From positions 590,001 through 645,064 of the forward strand of contig NZ_CP012917.1 of the NCBI RefSeq assembly GCF_001315015.1: DNA of 55,064 nucleotides, read 5' to 3'. This document shows, piece by piece, positions 33,478 to 42,570 of the stretch. The stretch comes from Azospirillum brasilense (GTDB taxonomy: Bacteria; Pseudomonadota; Alphaproteobacteria; Azospirillales; Azospirillaceae). Made by a program: the position numbers and the translations under genes. The notes under the pieces were generated by a model that was not told the DNA's origin, searched no databases, and saw only the letters and a program-made list of their open reading frames with translations. The first letter of the stretch is position 1, and each line of letters begins with the position of its first letter.

Positions 33478-34533
33478 ATGTCCGATCTGGTCCACGACCT
33501 CTCCAGCCGCGCCCGGGACATGAACGCCGCGCTCACCGTCTTCGACAAGAGCGACACGCTGCTGGCCACCAACGACAAGCAGAAGACGATCTATCCCTTC
33601 ATCGACTTCTCACGCTCGGTGACGTTCCGCGACATCGTGTGGGAGTGCGTGAAGCACAAGAAGTTCAGCTCGGACACTATCTATTCCGATCCGGCGCGAT
33701 GGATCGGCTATGCCGAGGATCTCCGCCGGTTCAACCGGTTCTGGCAGTCCTTCACGCTCCATTCCGACGGGCGGGTCATCCAGATCACCTACGAGCGGTT
33801 GGACGACACGGACGGCTGGTGGTACCAGATCCGGCGCGACGTCACCAGCAACGTCCAAGACAGCGTCCGGGGCGGCTTCGACAGCCTGATCTCCCTCAAC
33901 GGCGGCGGCGTCCTGCCGCCGTCGGGCCAGCCCTCCTTCGTCGTCCGGCTTCTCGACGCCCTACCCTACCCGGCGGCGCTTCTGACGCCGCGCTGCCAGG
34001 TCATCGACGGCAACCAGTCCTTCGCCTCCATCGTGGCGCGGGGGGACGGGCTGTCCCTGGTCGGCGGCCGGCTGAACATCCCGGACGCACCCACCGAACA
34101 GGCGGAGCTGTCGAAGCGGGCCGCCGGCTTCTTCCGCCGCCGCACCCGTACGCCGATCACGTTGCGCGTGTCGCGCCTGGACCAGCCGTCGCCTTATTTC
34201 GCCACCCTGTCGGAACCGCCGGCCCAGAGCGTCGGAAGCGGCGGCCCGATGACCGGCATCCTCCTCCTGACCCTCGTCGATCCGGATATCCTGCCAGCCG
34301 TGTCGGCGCGCGCCGTCGCCGAGCTTCTCCAGATCACCGGATCGGAAGCCGAGATCGCGCTGGCCCTGTGCTCCGGCCGGAGCGTCGACGAAATCGCCGA
34401 GGATCGCGGGGTGGAGCGGCGGACCGTCTACAATCAGGTCTCGTCCATCCTGGGCAAGACGGGGCTGCGCAACCAAGCGGGAATCGTGCGGCAGGTGACG
34501 ATGATCTGCTGGCATTTCGGGTCGCGCGTCTGA
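33478..34533 (+). CDS. LuxR-type (HTH) transcriptional regulator with PAS-like N-terminus
   Basis: A 351-residue protein from ATG 33478 after GGGAGGAAGG. The first half looks like a PAS sensor (AALTVFDKSDTLLATND ... RVIQITYERLDDTDGWWYQIRRDVT). A second PAS-like part follows at about 150-250. The C-terminus (about 285-345) is a LuxR winged helix: LTGSEAEIALALCSGRSVDEIAE-like, then RRTVYNQVSSILGKTGLRNQ. It may control the neighbouring small protein or the ABC importer. Ligand unknown. Confidence 0.8.
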   Translation: MSDLVHDLSSRARDMNAALTVFDKSDTLLATNDKQKTIYPFIDFSRSVTFRDIVWECVKHKKFSSDTIYSDPARWIGYAEDLRRFNRFWQSFTLHSDGRVIQITYERLDDTDGWWYQIRRDVTSNVQDSVRGGFDSLISLNGGGVLPPSGQPSFVVRLLDALPYPAALLTPRCQVIDGNQSFASIVARGDGLSLVGGRLNIPDAPTEQAELSKRAAGFFRRRTRTPITLRVSRLDQPSPYFATLSEPPAQSVGSGGPMTGILLLTLVDPDILPAVSARAVAELLQITGSEAEIALALCSGRSVDEIAEDRGVERRTVYNQVSSILGKTGLRNQAGIVRQVTMICWHFGSRV

Positions 34534-34733
34534 TCGAATCCGGGTATGCTGCCCGATGCATCGCCGGCTGCGCGAATACCTGGATATGGACGCACTCTTG
34601 TGCATACATATGGCGGACGTCCGGTGCAGTTCCGGTTCCGCTCTGGCCGGAGGCCGTGAAGGAGGCAGGGGCGTCTGTTCTTCCCATTTTCCGCCCATCG
34701 TCCCGCCCCTATCGCCCCGCAACGTCCCTCATC

Positions 34734-36299
34734 ATGCCCCTGCCCGCCGCTCTGCGCCTGCTCCTGACCGTTCTGTCCATCGTGACCGGTGGTGCGGGCG
34801 CCGCGTTTCCGGCAGCGGCGGAAACCTTGCGGGCCAGCCTGTCCGACGATCTGACGACCATCGATCCGTTCGCCTTTCCCGGCTTGGTCTCATCCGGTGT
34901 CCTGCGGCAGGTCTATGAGGGCTTCACCGCCATCGACGCCGTCGGCAACGCCGTTCCGGCGCTGGCCACCCGTTGGGAGACGCCGGACGGCGGGCGGACG
35001 TGGCGTTTCACCCTGCGCCCGGACGTGCGGTTCCATTCGGGACGCCCATTCACCGCCGCCGACGTCCTGTGGACCTGGGAAAACCATCTGACGCGCAAGC
35101 CCCAGCCCGGCTACAGCGCCTTCTACCTGCGCGGCATCGAGGGGGCCGCAGCGTTGCAGCAGGGAACCGTCGCCTCGCTGCCCGGCGTCGCCATTCCCGA
35201 TCCCCACACGCTCATCGTCCGGCTGACCGAACCCGACGCGCTGTTCCCGCTCTACCCGTTTCTGTTCGTCGACCGCGGCATGGAGGCGGAGTTCGGACCG
35301 GCGTGGCACGAGCGGGCGTCCGGCGGCACCGGGCCGTTCCGCCTTACGTCCTGGCGGCGCGGCGAGTCCGTGCGCCTGGATGCCCACGCCGCTTACTGGG
35401 GCGGTGCCCCCGCCGTGGACGCGGTGTCGCTGGCGGTGCTGCCCGACACCAACACGCTGCTGGCGCGCTACGACGCCGGAGAGCTGGACGTCGCACCGCT
35501 CCCCGACAACGCCGTGCGCACCGTGGTCCGCCAGCCGCGCTACGATGGGCAGGTCATGGCCTTCGCCCGCGCTCAGGTGCGCTATCTCGCCCTGAACCAG
35601 GATCTGTACCCGCCCTTCCGCGATCGGCGCGTGCGTGAGGCGTTCCATTATGCGGTGGACCGGGTCGCCACGGTGAATGGGCTCCATGCCGGGCGGGCGC
35701 TGCTGACGAACGGCTTCGTCACGCCCGGCCTGGGCGGCTATCAGCCCGACGCGGTGCCGTTGACCCCGACCGATCCGAAGCGGGCCAGGGCACTGCTGGC
35801 CGAGGCCGGCCATGCCGGGGGTCGTGGATTGCCGCCGCTCCAGATCGCCGGTGGCCCCAACGTGCGCGAAGAGGCCACCTATTTCGCCGCCCAGCTCACC
35901 GCAGTCCTGGGTATTCCGGTCAGCGTGCGCATCCAGGAGCGCGCGGCCTTCGTGGCGGCGATCAACGAGGGGCACGAGGCACTGTTCATCAACGGCTGGA
36001 CGGCGGATTTCCCCGATCCCATGGACCAGCTCGCCACTCAATGGCACAGCGCCAGCCCGACCAACCGCAGCCGTTGGCACAGCCCGGATTTCGACCGGCT
36101 CATGGAGCGGGCACGCGGTCTCGCCGACCCCGCCGCCCGCAATGCGCTCTACCGGGACGCCGAGGCCCTGCTCCGGGACCAGGCCGTGGCGCTGCCGCTG
36201 CCGGTGCCGCAGTTCGTGGCGCTGGTGCGGCCAGGCGTGACCGGGCTGGTCATCCGACCCGACGGCACGACCGACTACCACGCCGCCCGGTTGCCATGA
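34734..36299 (+). CDS. ABC importer substrate-binding protein (oligopeptide/nickel family)
   Basis: A 521-residue periplasmic protein of the SBP-5 (DppA/NikA) family with a signal peptide at about 1-29 (PAAA-ET). Family blocks include LRPDVRFHSGRPFTAADVLW, SGGTGPFRLTSWRRGE and DRRVREAFHYAVDR. ATG 34734 has no good Shine-Dalgarno. The stop overlaps the permease start as ATGA. Ligands in this family include peptides, nickel complexes and opines; the sequence does not distinguish them. Confidence 0.88.
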   Translation: MPLPAALRLLLTVLSIVTGGAGAAFPAAAETLRASLSDDLTTIDPFAFPGLVSSGVLRQVYEGFTAIDAVGNAVPALATRWETPDGGRTWRFTLRPDVRFHSGRPFTAADVLWTWENHLTRKPQPGYSAFYLRGIEGAAALQQGTVASLPGVAIPDPHTLIVRLTEPDALFPLYPFLFVDRGMEAEFGPAWHERASGGTGPFRLTSWRRGESVRLDAHAAYWGGAPAVDAVSLAVLPDTNTLLARYDAGELDVAPLPDNAVRTVVRQPRYDGQVMAFARAQVRYLALNQDLYPPFRDRRVREAFHYAVDRVATVNGLHAGRALLTNGFVTPGLGGYQPDAVPLTPTDPKRARALLAEAGHAGGRGLPPLQIAGGPNVREEATYFAAQLTAVLGIPVSVRIQERAAFVAAINEGHEALFINGWTADFPDPMDQLATQWHSASPTNRSRWHSPDFDRLMERARGLADPAARNALYRDAEALLRDQAVALPLPVPQFVALVRPGVTGLVIRPDGTTDYHAARLP

Positions 36300-37264
36300 C
36301 GGGACGCCGGTTCGGCCGATACGGTCTGTACTGGCGATTGGTTTGGCGCTTGGGGCGGCGCCTGCCGCGCCTGCTGCTTTTGGCTGGAACCGCCGTACTG
36401 GCGAGCTTTCTGGCCTCCCACGCGCTTCCCGGCGACCCGATCTCGCTGATGGTCGACGGGCGGACCGCGGACCCGGACCTGATCCGCCGCATGCGGGAAG
36501 ACGCCGGACTGGACCAGCCGCTGACCGTTCAATTCCTATCCTACGCGCTGGACCTGCTGCGGGGCGATCTCGGCCAATCGCTGCGCTACGGCGGCGTGCC
36601 GGTGACGGCGCTGTTGGGCGACGCCCTGCCGGTGACGCTGGGGTTGTTGGCGGGCGCCGCAGCGCTCGCGCTGCCCTTCGGGCTCACGCTGGGACTCGCC
36701 GCGGCCGATCTCCGGCGGGCATGGCCGGGCACCGCCCTCACCATCGGGTCAGTGCTGGCCCTGTCGGTGCCGCCGCTGGCGCTGGCGACGTGGCTGATGC
36801 TGGCGGGGTCCGGTACGGCGCCCTGGGCCGTGGCGGCGCTCGCCCTGCCGGCGGCGGCGATGATCGCCCGCCTGACGCGCACCCAGGTGATGGAGGTGCT
36901 GGGACGCGACTTCATCCGCACCGCGCAGGCCAAGGGGCTCGGTCGGGTCGCCGTTCTGCTGCGCCACGCCCTGCCGAACGCCCTGGTGCCGCTGGCGGCG
37001 GCGGTCGGATCGGTGGCCGGGACGGTCCTCACCACCACGGCGGCGGTGGAGACGGTCTTTGCCCTGCCGGGGATCGGGCGGCTGACCGTCCAGGCGGTGC
37101 TGGCGCGCGACCACACGGTGGCCGGGGCCGCCGTTCTGGTCTTCGTCCTGCTGCAGGTGGCCATCAGCCTGACCGCCGAGCTGCTGATCGGGCTCGCCGA
37201 CCCGCGGCTGCGCGACGATGGGGTGCATGGGGCTGGGGCGCATGGAGATGGGGAGCCGCCATGA
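36296..37264 (+). CDS. ABC importer permease 1 (DppB type)
   Basis: A 322-residue permease with six membrane segments. The family N-terminus (LPGDPISLMVDGR) and the EAA-loop region (DFIRTAQAKGLGRVAVLLRHALPNALVPL) are clear. It overlaps both neighbours by four bases (ATGA), so the three genes are translationally coupled. The C-terminal tail (about 15 residues, Gly/His/Asp) is odd and may be an extension by drift. Confidence 0.88.
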   Translation: MTGRRFGRYGLYWRLVWRLGRRLPRLLLLAGTAVLASFLASHALPGDPISLMVDGRTADPDLIRRMREDAGLDQPLTVQFLSYALDLLRGDLGQSLRYGGVPVTALLGDALPVTLGLLAGAAALALPFGLTLGLAAADLRRAWPGTALTIGSVLALSVPPLALATWLMLAGSGTAPWAVAALALPAAAMIARLTRTQVMEVLGRDFIRTAQAKGLGRVAVLLRHALPNALVPLAAAVGSVAGTVLTTTAAVETVFALPGIGRLTVQAVLARDHTVAGAAVLVFVLLQVAISLTAELLIGLADPRLRDDGVHGAGAHGDGEPP

Positions 37265-38088
37265 CCGTCACGCGCTCGCCCGCCGGACGCGCCGGCCTGT
37301 TGCTCGCCGCGTCTCTGGCCGTGCCGCTGGCCCTGGCCGTTCTTCTTCTGCCACTCGACCCGTCCACCATGGATCTCGGGCAGGCCTGGGCCGGACCGTC
37401 CGCCGATCACCCGCTGGGCTGCGACGGGCTGGGCCGCGACGTCGCCGCCCGGCTGATCGCCGGAACCGGAACCTCCTTCGCCATCGCCGGGCTGTCGCTC
37501 GCCCTGGCGGTGGGGCTGGGCGTTGCGTCGGGCGGGGTAGCCGGCTGGATCGGCGGGCGCACGGACGCGGCGGTGCTTCGGCTGGCCGACCTGCTGCACG
37601 GCTTTCCCGAGCTGTCGCTTGCCATCGTCGCGTCCGCGCTGCTGGGTCCGGGCACGGAGGCCGTGGTGCTGACGCTCGCCCTGGCGGCGTGGCCCTCGCA
37701 GGTTCGCTGGTGCCGGGCGCTGGCCCTGTCGAACCGCACCGCCGAACATGTGCGGGCCGCCACCGCCCTCGGTGCGGGGCCGCTGCACACGGTCGGCCGT
37801 CATCTCCTGCCGGCGGTCGCCGGCCCGGTCGCCATCCGCGCCGCCCTGTCCATCGGACCGGTCATGGTGGCGGAGGCGACGTTGAGCGGCCTGGGGCTGG
37901 GCATCCAGGAGCCTTCGGTGTCGCTGGGCACCCTGATCCGCGACGGGCTGACCAACCTCCGCGACGCCCCCCACCTGATCGCCGCGACGACGGTCACCGT
38001 CGCAGTCATCGCGCTGGCCGTCAACCTGCTGGCCGAGGGGCTGCGCGAGGGCCTCGACCCACGGGGCGCACCGTTCCGCCGGCCGTGA
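37261..38088 (+). CDS. ABC importer permease 2 (DppC type)
   Basis: A 275-residue permease with six membrane segments. It has the DppC signature HPLGCDGLGRDVAARLIAG and the EAA loop AATALGAGPLHTVGRHLLPAVAGP. It ends 10 bp before the end of the opposing gntR. No ATPase genes (dppD/dppF type) follow or precede within the window, so nucleotide-binding subunits must come from elsewhere or the set has been cut. Confidence 0.88.
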   Translation: MTVTRSPAGRAGLLLAASLAVPLALAVLLLPLDPSTMDLGQAWAGPSADHPLGCDGLGRDVAARLIAGTGTSFAIAGLSLALAVGLGVASGGVAGWIGGRTDAAVLRLADLLHGFPELSLAIVASALLGPGTEAVVLTLALAAWPSQVRWCRALALSNRTAEHVRAATALGAGPLHTVGRHLLPAVAGPVAIRAALSIGPVMVAEATLSGLGLGIQEPSVSLGTLIRDGLTNLRDAPHLIAATTVTVAVIALAVNLLAEGLREGLDPRGAPFRRP

Positions 38089-38098
38089 GGCCCGTCTC

Positions 38099-38869
38099 TC
38101 AGCGCCGCTGCAGAGACATGGTGTAGCGGAAACCGGCGCCCGGATGGGTGTTGACGGCGATCTCGACCAGACGCCCGTCGTCGGTGAAATAGCGCCGCGT
38201 GATGACGAGGATCGGCGACTGCGGCGGGACATGCAGGCGCGAGGCGACGTTCAGGCTGGCCGGGGCCGCCTCGATGTCCTGCATCACCTCGGCGATGCGG
38301 ACGCCGTAGCGCTGCTCCAGCACCGTGTAGATGGCGTACTGCACCACCTCCAGGTTGCGCACCACGTCGGAAAAGGCGGCGTCGATGTAGACCTCGACGT
38401 AGGAGAAGGGTTCCGACGTCTCGCGGGTGCGGCGCAGCGCGCTGACGCGGAACCACTGCGTGTCCGGGCGGCAACCCAGCCTCCCGGCCAGTTCCTCCTC
38501 CACGATGATGCGGTCCACCGAGAGGATTTCCAGCCGGGTCGAGGTGGCGTACTGGACCAGCTCGTCCAGGGAACTGATGGAGTTGACGAAGCGCCCGTCG
38601 GCGCGGCGCGCCGCCAGGACCGAACCCGACCCCTGGCGGCGCAGGATGTAGCCCATCTCCTGAAGCCGGCGCAGCGCCTCGCGCACCGTGTGGCGGCTGA
38701 CGGCGAAGCGGCTGCACAGTTCCTGCTCGGTCGGCAGGCGGTCGCCGACGGCGTAGGCGCCGGCGTCGATCTCCTCCAGCAGCTTGCGGACGATCTCCTG
38801 GTAGAGCGGGGTTTCCACCCGCTCCGCCGCACCGCTGTTGTCCTTCAGGCTGTCCGCTTCGTCCGACAT
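38099..38869 (-). CDS. HutC-type GntR regulator 1 of the C5-acid locus
   Basis: A 256-residue regulator with winged helix FAVSRHTVREALRRLQEMG and a C-terminal UTRA ligand domain. ATG 38869 (MSDEADS) has GAGGG close upstream; ATG 38881 lacks a site. It is 81 bp after dctM and last in a long minus operon. It is closely similar in both domains to the protein at 42571-43335 (RLPTEQELC, RRQGSGSV, DGRF, STRLE), so the two form a duplicate pair flanking the amidase-TRAP genes. Confidence 0.88.
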   Translation of the reverse strand: MSDEADSLKDNSGAAERVETPLYQEIVRKLLEEIDAGAYAVGDRLPTEQELCSRFAVSRHTVREALRRLQEMGYILRRQGSGSVLAARRADGRFVNSISSLDELVQYATSTRLEILSVDRIIVEEELAGRLGCRPDTQWFRVSALRRTRETSEPFSYVEVYIDAAFSDVVRNLEVVQYAIYTVLEQRYGVRIAEVMQDIEAAPASLNVASRLHVPPQSPILVITRRYFTDDGRLVEIAVNTHPGAGFRYTMSLQRR

Positions 38870-38950
38870 CGCATCCCTCATGATGCCGGAAGATGGACGA
38901 GCCGGAGCGCCGATGCAACCGGCGTACGAGGATGTTCCGCGAGGGACGGC

Positions 38951-40222
38951 TTACGTGAGCAGGACCAGCGACAGGGCCGGGACGGCGTTGATGACGACCA
39001 GCGCCACCACCCGCATCCCGTAGAAGGGCAGCACCCCCTTCACAATGGAGTGGAGCGGCATCTTGGTGATGCGGCTCATCACGAACAGATTCAGCCCGAC
39101 CGGCGGCGTCAGGGTCGCCACCTCCACCAGCGCGGTCATGATGACGGCGAAATGGATCGGGTTCACCCCCACCGCCTGCGCCATCGGGAACAGGATCGGC
39201 GCCAGCAGCACGATCATCGACACGCCGTCCAGGAACATACCGATGACGAGCAGCAGCAGGTTGACGGCCAGCAGGAACTCGAAGGGGGAGACCTGCGCCT
39301 CCTTCAGCATCGCGGTCAGCTCGGCGGACAGGCCGAGGCGGGTCAGCACCGCGGTCAGCAGGCCGGAGCCGAGCAGCACGCCGTAGATCATCACGGTCTG
39401 GAGGACCGACTCCCGCGCCGTCTCCCACACCGCGACGAGGTTGGCGGTGCGGTAGACCACCGTCACCAGGACGACCGCGTAGATGGCGGCCAGCGCCGAC
39501 ACCTCGGTCGGGGTGAACCAGCCCATGTAGATCGTGCCGATGATGAGCACCGGCATCATCAGCGCCCCGGCCGCACCCGGCAGGCGCTGGCCGAAGCCCT
39601 TCCAGTCCGGACGCTCGCCGACATGGCCGTAGCCGTTGATCCGGCTGACGATCAGCGTGGTGAGGCCGAGCAGGAACGCCTCGAACAGGCCGGGCACGAT
39701 GCCGGCGATGAACAGGTCGGTGATCGGCAGCCCGACGATGGAGCCGATCAGGATGAAGGTCAGCGACGGCGGGATCATCAGCCCCAGCGTGCCGCAGACC
39801 GCCACCAGCGAGGCGGCGAAGCGGGGCGGATAGCCCTCCTTCGGCATCAGCTTCACCGCCGCCGGGCCGAGCGCCACGGCGCAGGCCACCGACGAGCCGT
39901 TGACCGCCGCGAAGAACACGCTGGACATGGCCAGCGCCAGGGCAATGCCGCCGCGGAAGTAGCGGATGATCGTCCCGACCAGCTCCAGGATGACCAGCGC
40001 GAGGTTGCCGCGCGACATCAGGTTGCCGGCGAAGATGAAGAACGGGATGCAGACCAGCGCGTATTTGTCCACGGAGTCCCAGGCCATCTGCGCGACCAGG
40101 ACGACCGGGATGTTGAAGTTGAAGGTCAGCAGGCCGACCGCAATGACGCCCAGCGCCAGGGCGATGTGCACGCCCGCCGCCACGAAGAACAGCAGGCTGA
40201 CGACGGCAACGATGGTGGTCAT
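38951..40222 (-). CDS. TRAP transporter large permease (DctM family)
   Basis: A 423-residue permease with DctM blocks IPFFIFAGNLMSRGNLA, FFAAVNGSSVACAVALGP and LTPPVGLNLFVMS, and about twelve membrane segments. It follows dctQ by 29 bp. No dctP lies next to it; the only unpaired dctP in the window is at 50212-51243 on the other arm of the locus, which I take to be its partner. Confidence 0.92.
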   Translation of the reverse strand: MTTIVAVVSLLFFVAAGVHIALALGVIAVGLLTFNFNIPVVLVAQMAWDSVDKYALVCIPFFIFAGNLMSRGNLALVILELVGTIIRYFRGGIALALAMSSVFFAAVNGSSVACAVALGPAAVKLMPKEGYPPRFAASLVAVCGTLGLMIPPSLTFILIGSIVGLPITDLFIAGIVPGLFEAFLLGLTTLIVSRINGYGHVGERPDWKGFGQRLPGAAGALMMPVLIIGTIYMGWFTPTEVSALAAIYAVVLVTVVYRTANLVAVWETARESVLQTVMIYGVLLGSGLLTAVLTRLGLSAELTAMLKEAQVSPFEFLLAVNLLLLVIGMFLDGVSMIVLLAPILFPMAQAVGVNPIHFAVIMTALVEVATLTPPVGLNLFVMSRITKMPLHSIVKGVLPFYGMRVVALVVINAVPALSLVLLT

Positions 40223-40251
40223 GGTGTTTCCTCCCCTGTTTCAGCCGTCGT

Positions 40252-40860
40252 TCAGAGATTCTCGCCCTCGACGGGCGGATCGGGGTCGTGGCCGCGCAGC
40301 AGCAGGATGATGTTGCCGATGAAGGCGAAGCCGTAGAGCACCCCGCCCAGCGGCAGCACCAGCCGGACCGTCCACAGCGGCAGGTCGAGGTTGGATTCGG
40401 TGAACATGCCGATGGCCTGGAGATGCGCGACCTCCTGGAATCCGGCGATCACCAGAAGCACGCTGAAGGCCAGTCCGATCAGGCTGTTGAGCCAGGCGAA
40501 GGCCAGCCGCACCCGGTGCGGCATCATGTTCAGCAGCAGATCCATGCGGATGTAGTGGCCATGCCGCGTGCCGACGCCCAGCGACAGGAGCACGCTCCAC
40601 ACCACCAGGAAGCGGACCAGCTCCTCCGCCCACCAGTGGCTTTCCGACAGGAGGGAACGGCTGGACGCCTCGTAGAACATGAAGCCGATGGCCGCCATCA
40701 TCAGGATCGTGGCGACATTCAGGAGGATGCGGTCCTCGATGAAGCTCCACCAGCCCGGCAGGCCGCGGCCCGGCGGCAGAGCGTCCGTCGCCTGGGTGTG
40801 GGGGGCCACAGAGGGCGCCCCGGTGGTCGCCGCGGAGGTCAATGTATCGGTTCCCGGCAT
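40252..40860 (-). CDS. TRAP transporter small permease (DctQ family)
   Basis: A 202-residue protein with a polar N-terminus of about 35 residues and four membrane segments. The DctQ pattern FMFYEASSRSLLSESHWWAEEL is visible. ATG 40860 follows AAGGGAG by about 9 bp. It lies 14 bp after the amidase gene, so amidase and transporter are co-expressed. Confidence 0.88.
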   Translation of the reverse strand: MPGTDTLTSAATTGAPSVAPHTQATDALPPGRGLPGWWSFIEDRILLNVATILMMAAIGFMFYEASSRSLLSESHWWAEELVRFLVVWSVLLSLGVGTRHGHYIRMDLLLNMMPHRVRLAFAWLNSLIGLAFSVLLVIAGFQEVAHLQAIGMFTESNLDLPLWTVRLVLPLGGVLYGFAFIGNIILLLRGHDPDPPVEGENL

Positions 40861-40874
40861 GGGTGGAACTCCCT

Positions 40875-42263
40875 TCACGAGATGACCTGTGTCTGGGGGA
40901 CGCGGCTCAGCCAGCCGGCGGCGCGCTCGTAGGCATCGGCGATGCGCAGCAGCGTGGCTTCCGCCTGTGGGCGGCCGATGAGCTGCATGGCGATGGGCAT
41001 CCCGTCCGGATCGAATCCGGCGGGCGTGACGAGCGCCGGCAGGCCGAGGTAGGAGACCGGGCGGGTCAGCGCCGCCACCCCGGCGACCACCGCGGCCATC
41101 GCCGGCCCGGCGCCCACGTCGGTCTGCGCGGCGGTCGGCACCCGGCTGCGCAGGGCGGGGACGAACAGCGCGTCGCACTGGGCGAAGGGGCCGTCGATCA
41201 TCGCCCGGAGATGAAGCGCGCGAAGCTGCTTCGCCTGGAGGTAGGAGGCCGCCGGCACCATCAGCCCCTGCAGAAGCCGCGCGCGGACCTGCGGGCCGTA
41301 ATCCTGCGGGCGCTCGCGCAGCCAGGGCGCATGGACGGCCGCCGCCTCCGGCGTGAAGACGAGGTTGGCGAGGTCGCCGTAGGGCTCGTGGTCCGGGATG
41401 TCCACCTCCACGACGCGGGCGCCGGCGCGCTCCAGCACCGCCCGCGCCTGCTCCAGCGCGGCGGCCACGGCGGGGTCCAGACCGTCGTAGTAGAATTGGC
41501 GCGGGATGCCCAACCGCAGCCCCTCGACCCCCTGGCCGATGGCGTCCGCGGCGTCCGTCCGCCCGGTGATGACCGAGAACAGCGTCGCCGCGTCCTCCGC
41601 GCTGCGCGCCAGCGGGCCGACGCAATCCAGGCTTTCCGACAGCGGCATCACGCCGTCCATCGGCGTCGCCCCCTGCGTCGGTTTCAGCCCGACCACGCCG
41701 CACAGCGCCGCCGGAAGCCGAACCGACCCCCCGGTGTCCGAGCCCAGCGAGCCGAAGGCCAGCCGCCCCGCCACCGCCGCCCCGGAGCCGGAGGAGGAAC
41801 CGCCGGTGATGCGGTCGGGGTCCCAGGGGTTGCGGCAGCGCCCGAGATGGGCGTTGTGGCCGGTCGGCCCCATGGCAAACTCCGCCATGTGCAGCGTGCC
41901 CAGCGTCACCGCCCCCGCCGCGTCCAGCCGCTCCAGCACCGTAGCCGTCCGCTCCGGGCGGAAGTCGCCGCGGATTGTCAGCGAGCCGCAGGTGCAGCGC
42001 TTGCCGGCGCGATAGAACATATCCTTGTGGGCCAGCGGCACGCCGTGCAGCGGCCCGCGCAGCCGCCCGGCCCGCGCCTCCGCGTCGGCGGCACGGGCGG
42101 CGGCCAGCGCCTCCTCCGGCTCGACCGACAGGAAGGCATTGAGCGTCGGATTCAGCCGGGCGATGCGGTCCAGGCAGGCGTCGGCCAGGGCTTCCGCCCG
42201 CAGCACGCCGTCGCGGACCACCCTTGCGGCCTCCGTCAGGGTCAGCGATGTGGGATCGGTCAT
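40875..42263 (-). CDS. Amidase (amidase signature family, AtzE-like)
   Basis: A 462-residue hydrolase with the Ser-cisSer-Lys triad visible: K80 (GVPLAHKD), S156 (TGGSSSGSG) and S180 (SDTGGSVRLP). The start at 42263 overlaps the stop of the AtzG-like gene as ATGA, the same pairing seen for atzG-atzE in cyanuric acid breakdown, where AtzE deaminates a biuret derivative as a complex with AtzG. The physiological amide here is unknown. Its place between two HutC-type regulators in a C5-dicarboxylate locus suggests the substrate may be an amide of such an acid. Confidence 0.85.
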   Translation of the reverse strand: MTDPTSLTLTEAARVVRDGVLRAEALADACLDRIARLNPTLNAFLSVEPEEALAAARAADAEARAGRLRGPLHGVPLAHKDMFYRAGKRCTCGSLTIRGDFRPERTATVLERLDAAGAVTLGTLHMAEFAMGPTGHNAHLGRCRNPWDPDRITGGSSSGSGAAVAGRLAFGSLGSDTGGSVRLPAALCGVVGLKPTQGATPMDGVMPLSESLDCVGPLARSAEDAATLFSVITGRTDAADAIGQGVEGLRLGIPRQFYYDGLDPAVAAALEQARAVLERAGARVVEVDIPDHEPYGDLANLVFTPEAAAVHAPWLRERPQDYGPQVRARLLQGLMVPAASYLQAKQLRALHLRAMIDGPFAQCDALFVPALRSRVPTAAQTDVGAGPAMAAVVAGVAALTRPVSYLGLPALVTPAGFDPDGMPIAMQLIGRPQAEATLLRIADAYERAAGWLSRVPQTQVIS

Positions 42264-42496
42264 GCCCGCTCCCCGCCCATAGTCCCGGCGGCGTTGGTCC
42301 CGGCCGCCAGCGCGGCATGGGCACTCAGCGGCGCGTCGAACAGCGAGCCGCCGGGATGCGCCGCCGCCAGGATGCCCGGCACGGCGGCCAACAGGCGCCC
42401 GCACAGGGCTGCATCGGTCTCATCCAGGGTCACCCCCTGAATCCTGGCCAGGGTCCGCGCGCAAGCCGCGGCGTCCCCGATAAGGTTTTCCGTCAT
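42260..42496 (-). CDS. AtzG-like small subunit (DUF4089)
   Basis: A 78-residue helical protein (MTENLIGDAAACARTLARIQ...) in the position and size of AtzG-like/DUF4089 proteins, which resemble GatC and hold an amidase partner. Its stop overlaps the amidase start by four bases. The last 25 residues (after about 53) are a low-complexity Ala/Gly tail. Confidence 0.7.
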   Translation of the reverse strand: MTENLIGDAAACARTLARIQGVTLDETDAALCGRLLAAVPGILAAAHPGGSLFDAPLSAHAALAAGTNAAGTMGGERA

Positions 42497-42570
42497 TCCT
42501 TCCCTCCCTTCCGGTGCTGTCCCGCGCGGCTCTTCCGGCCGTTCCCGCAGGCAGAGGCTTTGGCGCCCCC

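Noticed and set aside
38144..40336. 730-codon plus-strand frame opposite gntR, dctM and dctQ
   Set aside because: Low-complexity Gln/His/Arg/Asp sequence with no domain; the minus-strand genes have clear family motifs.
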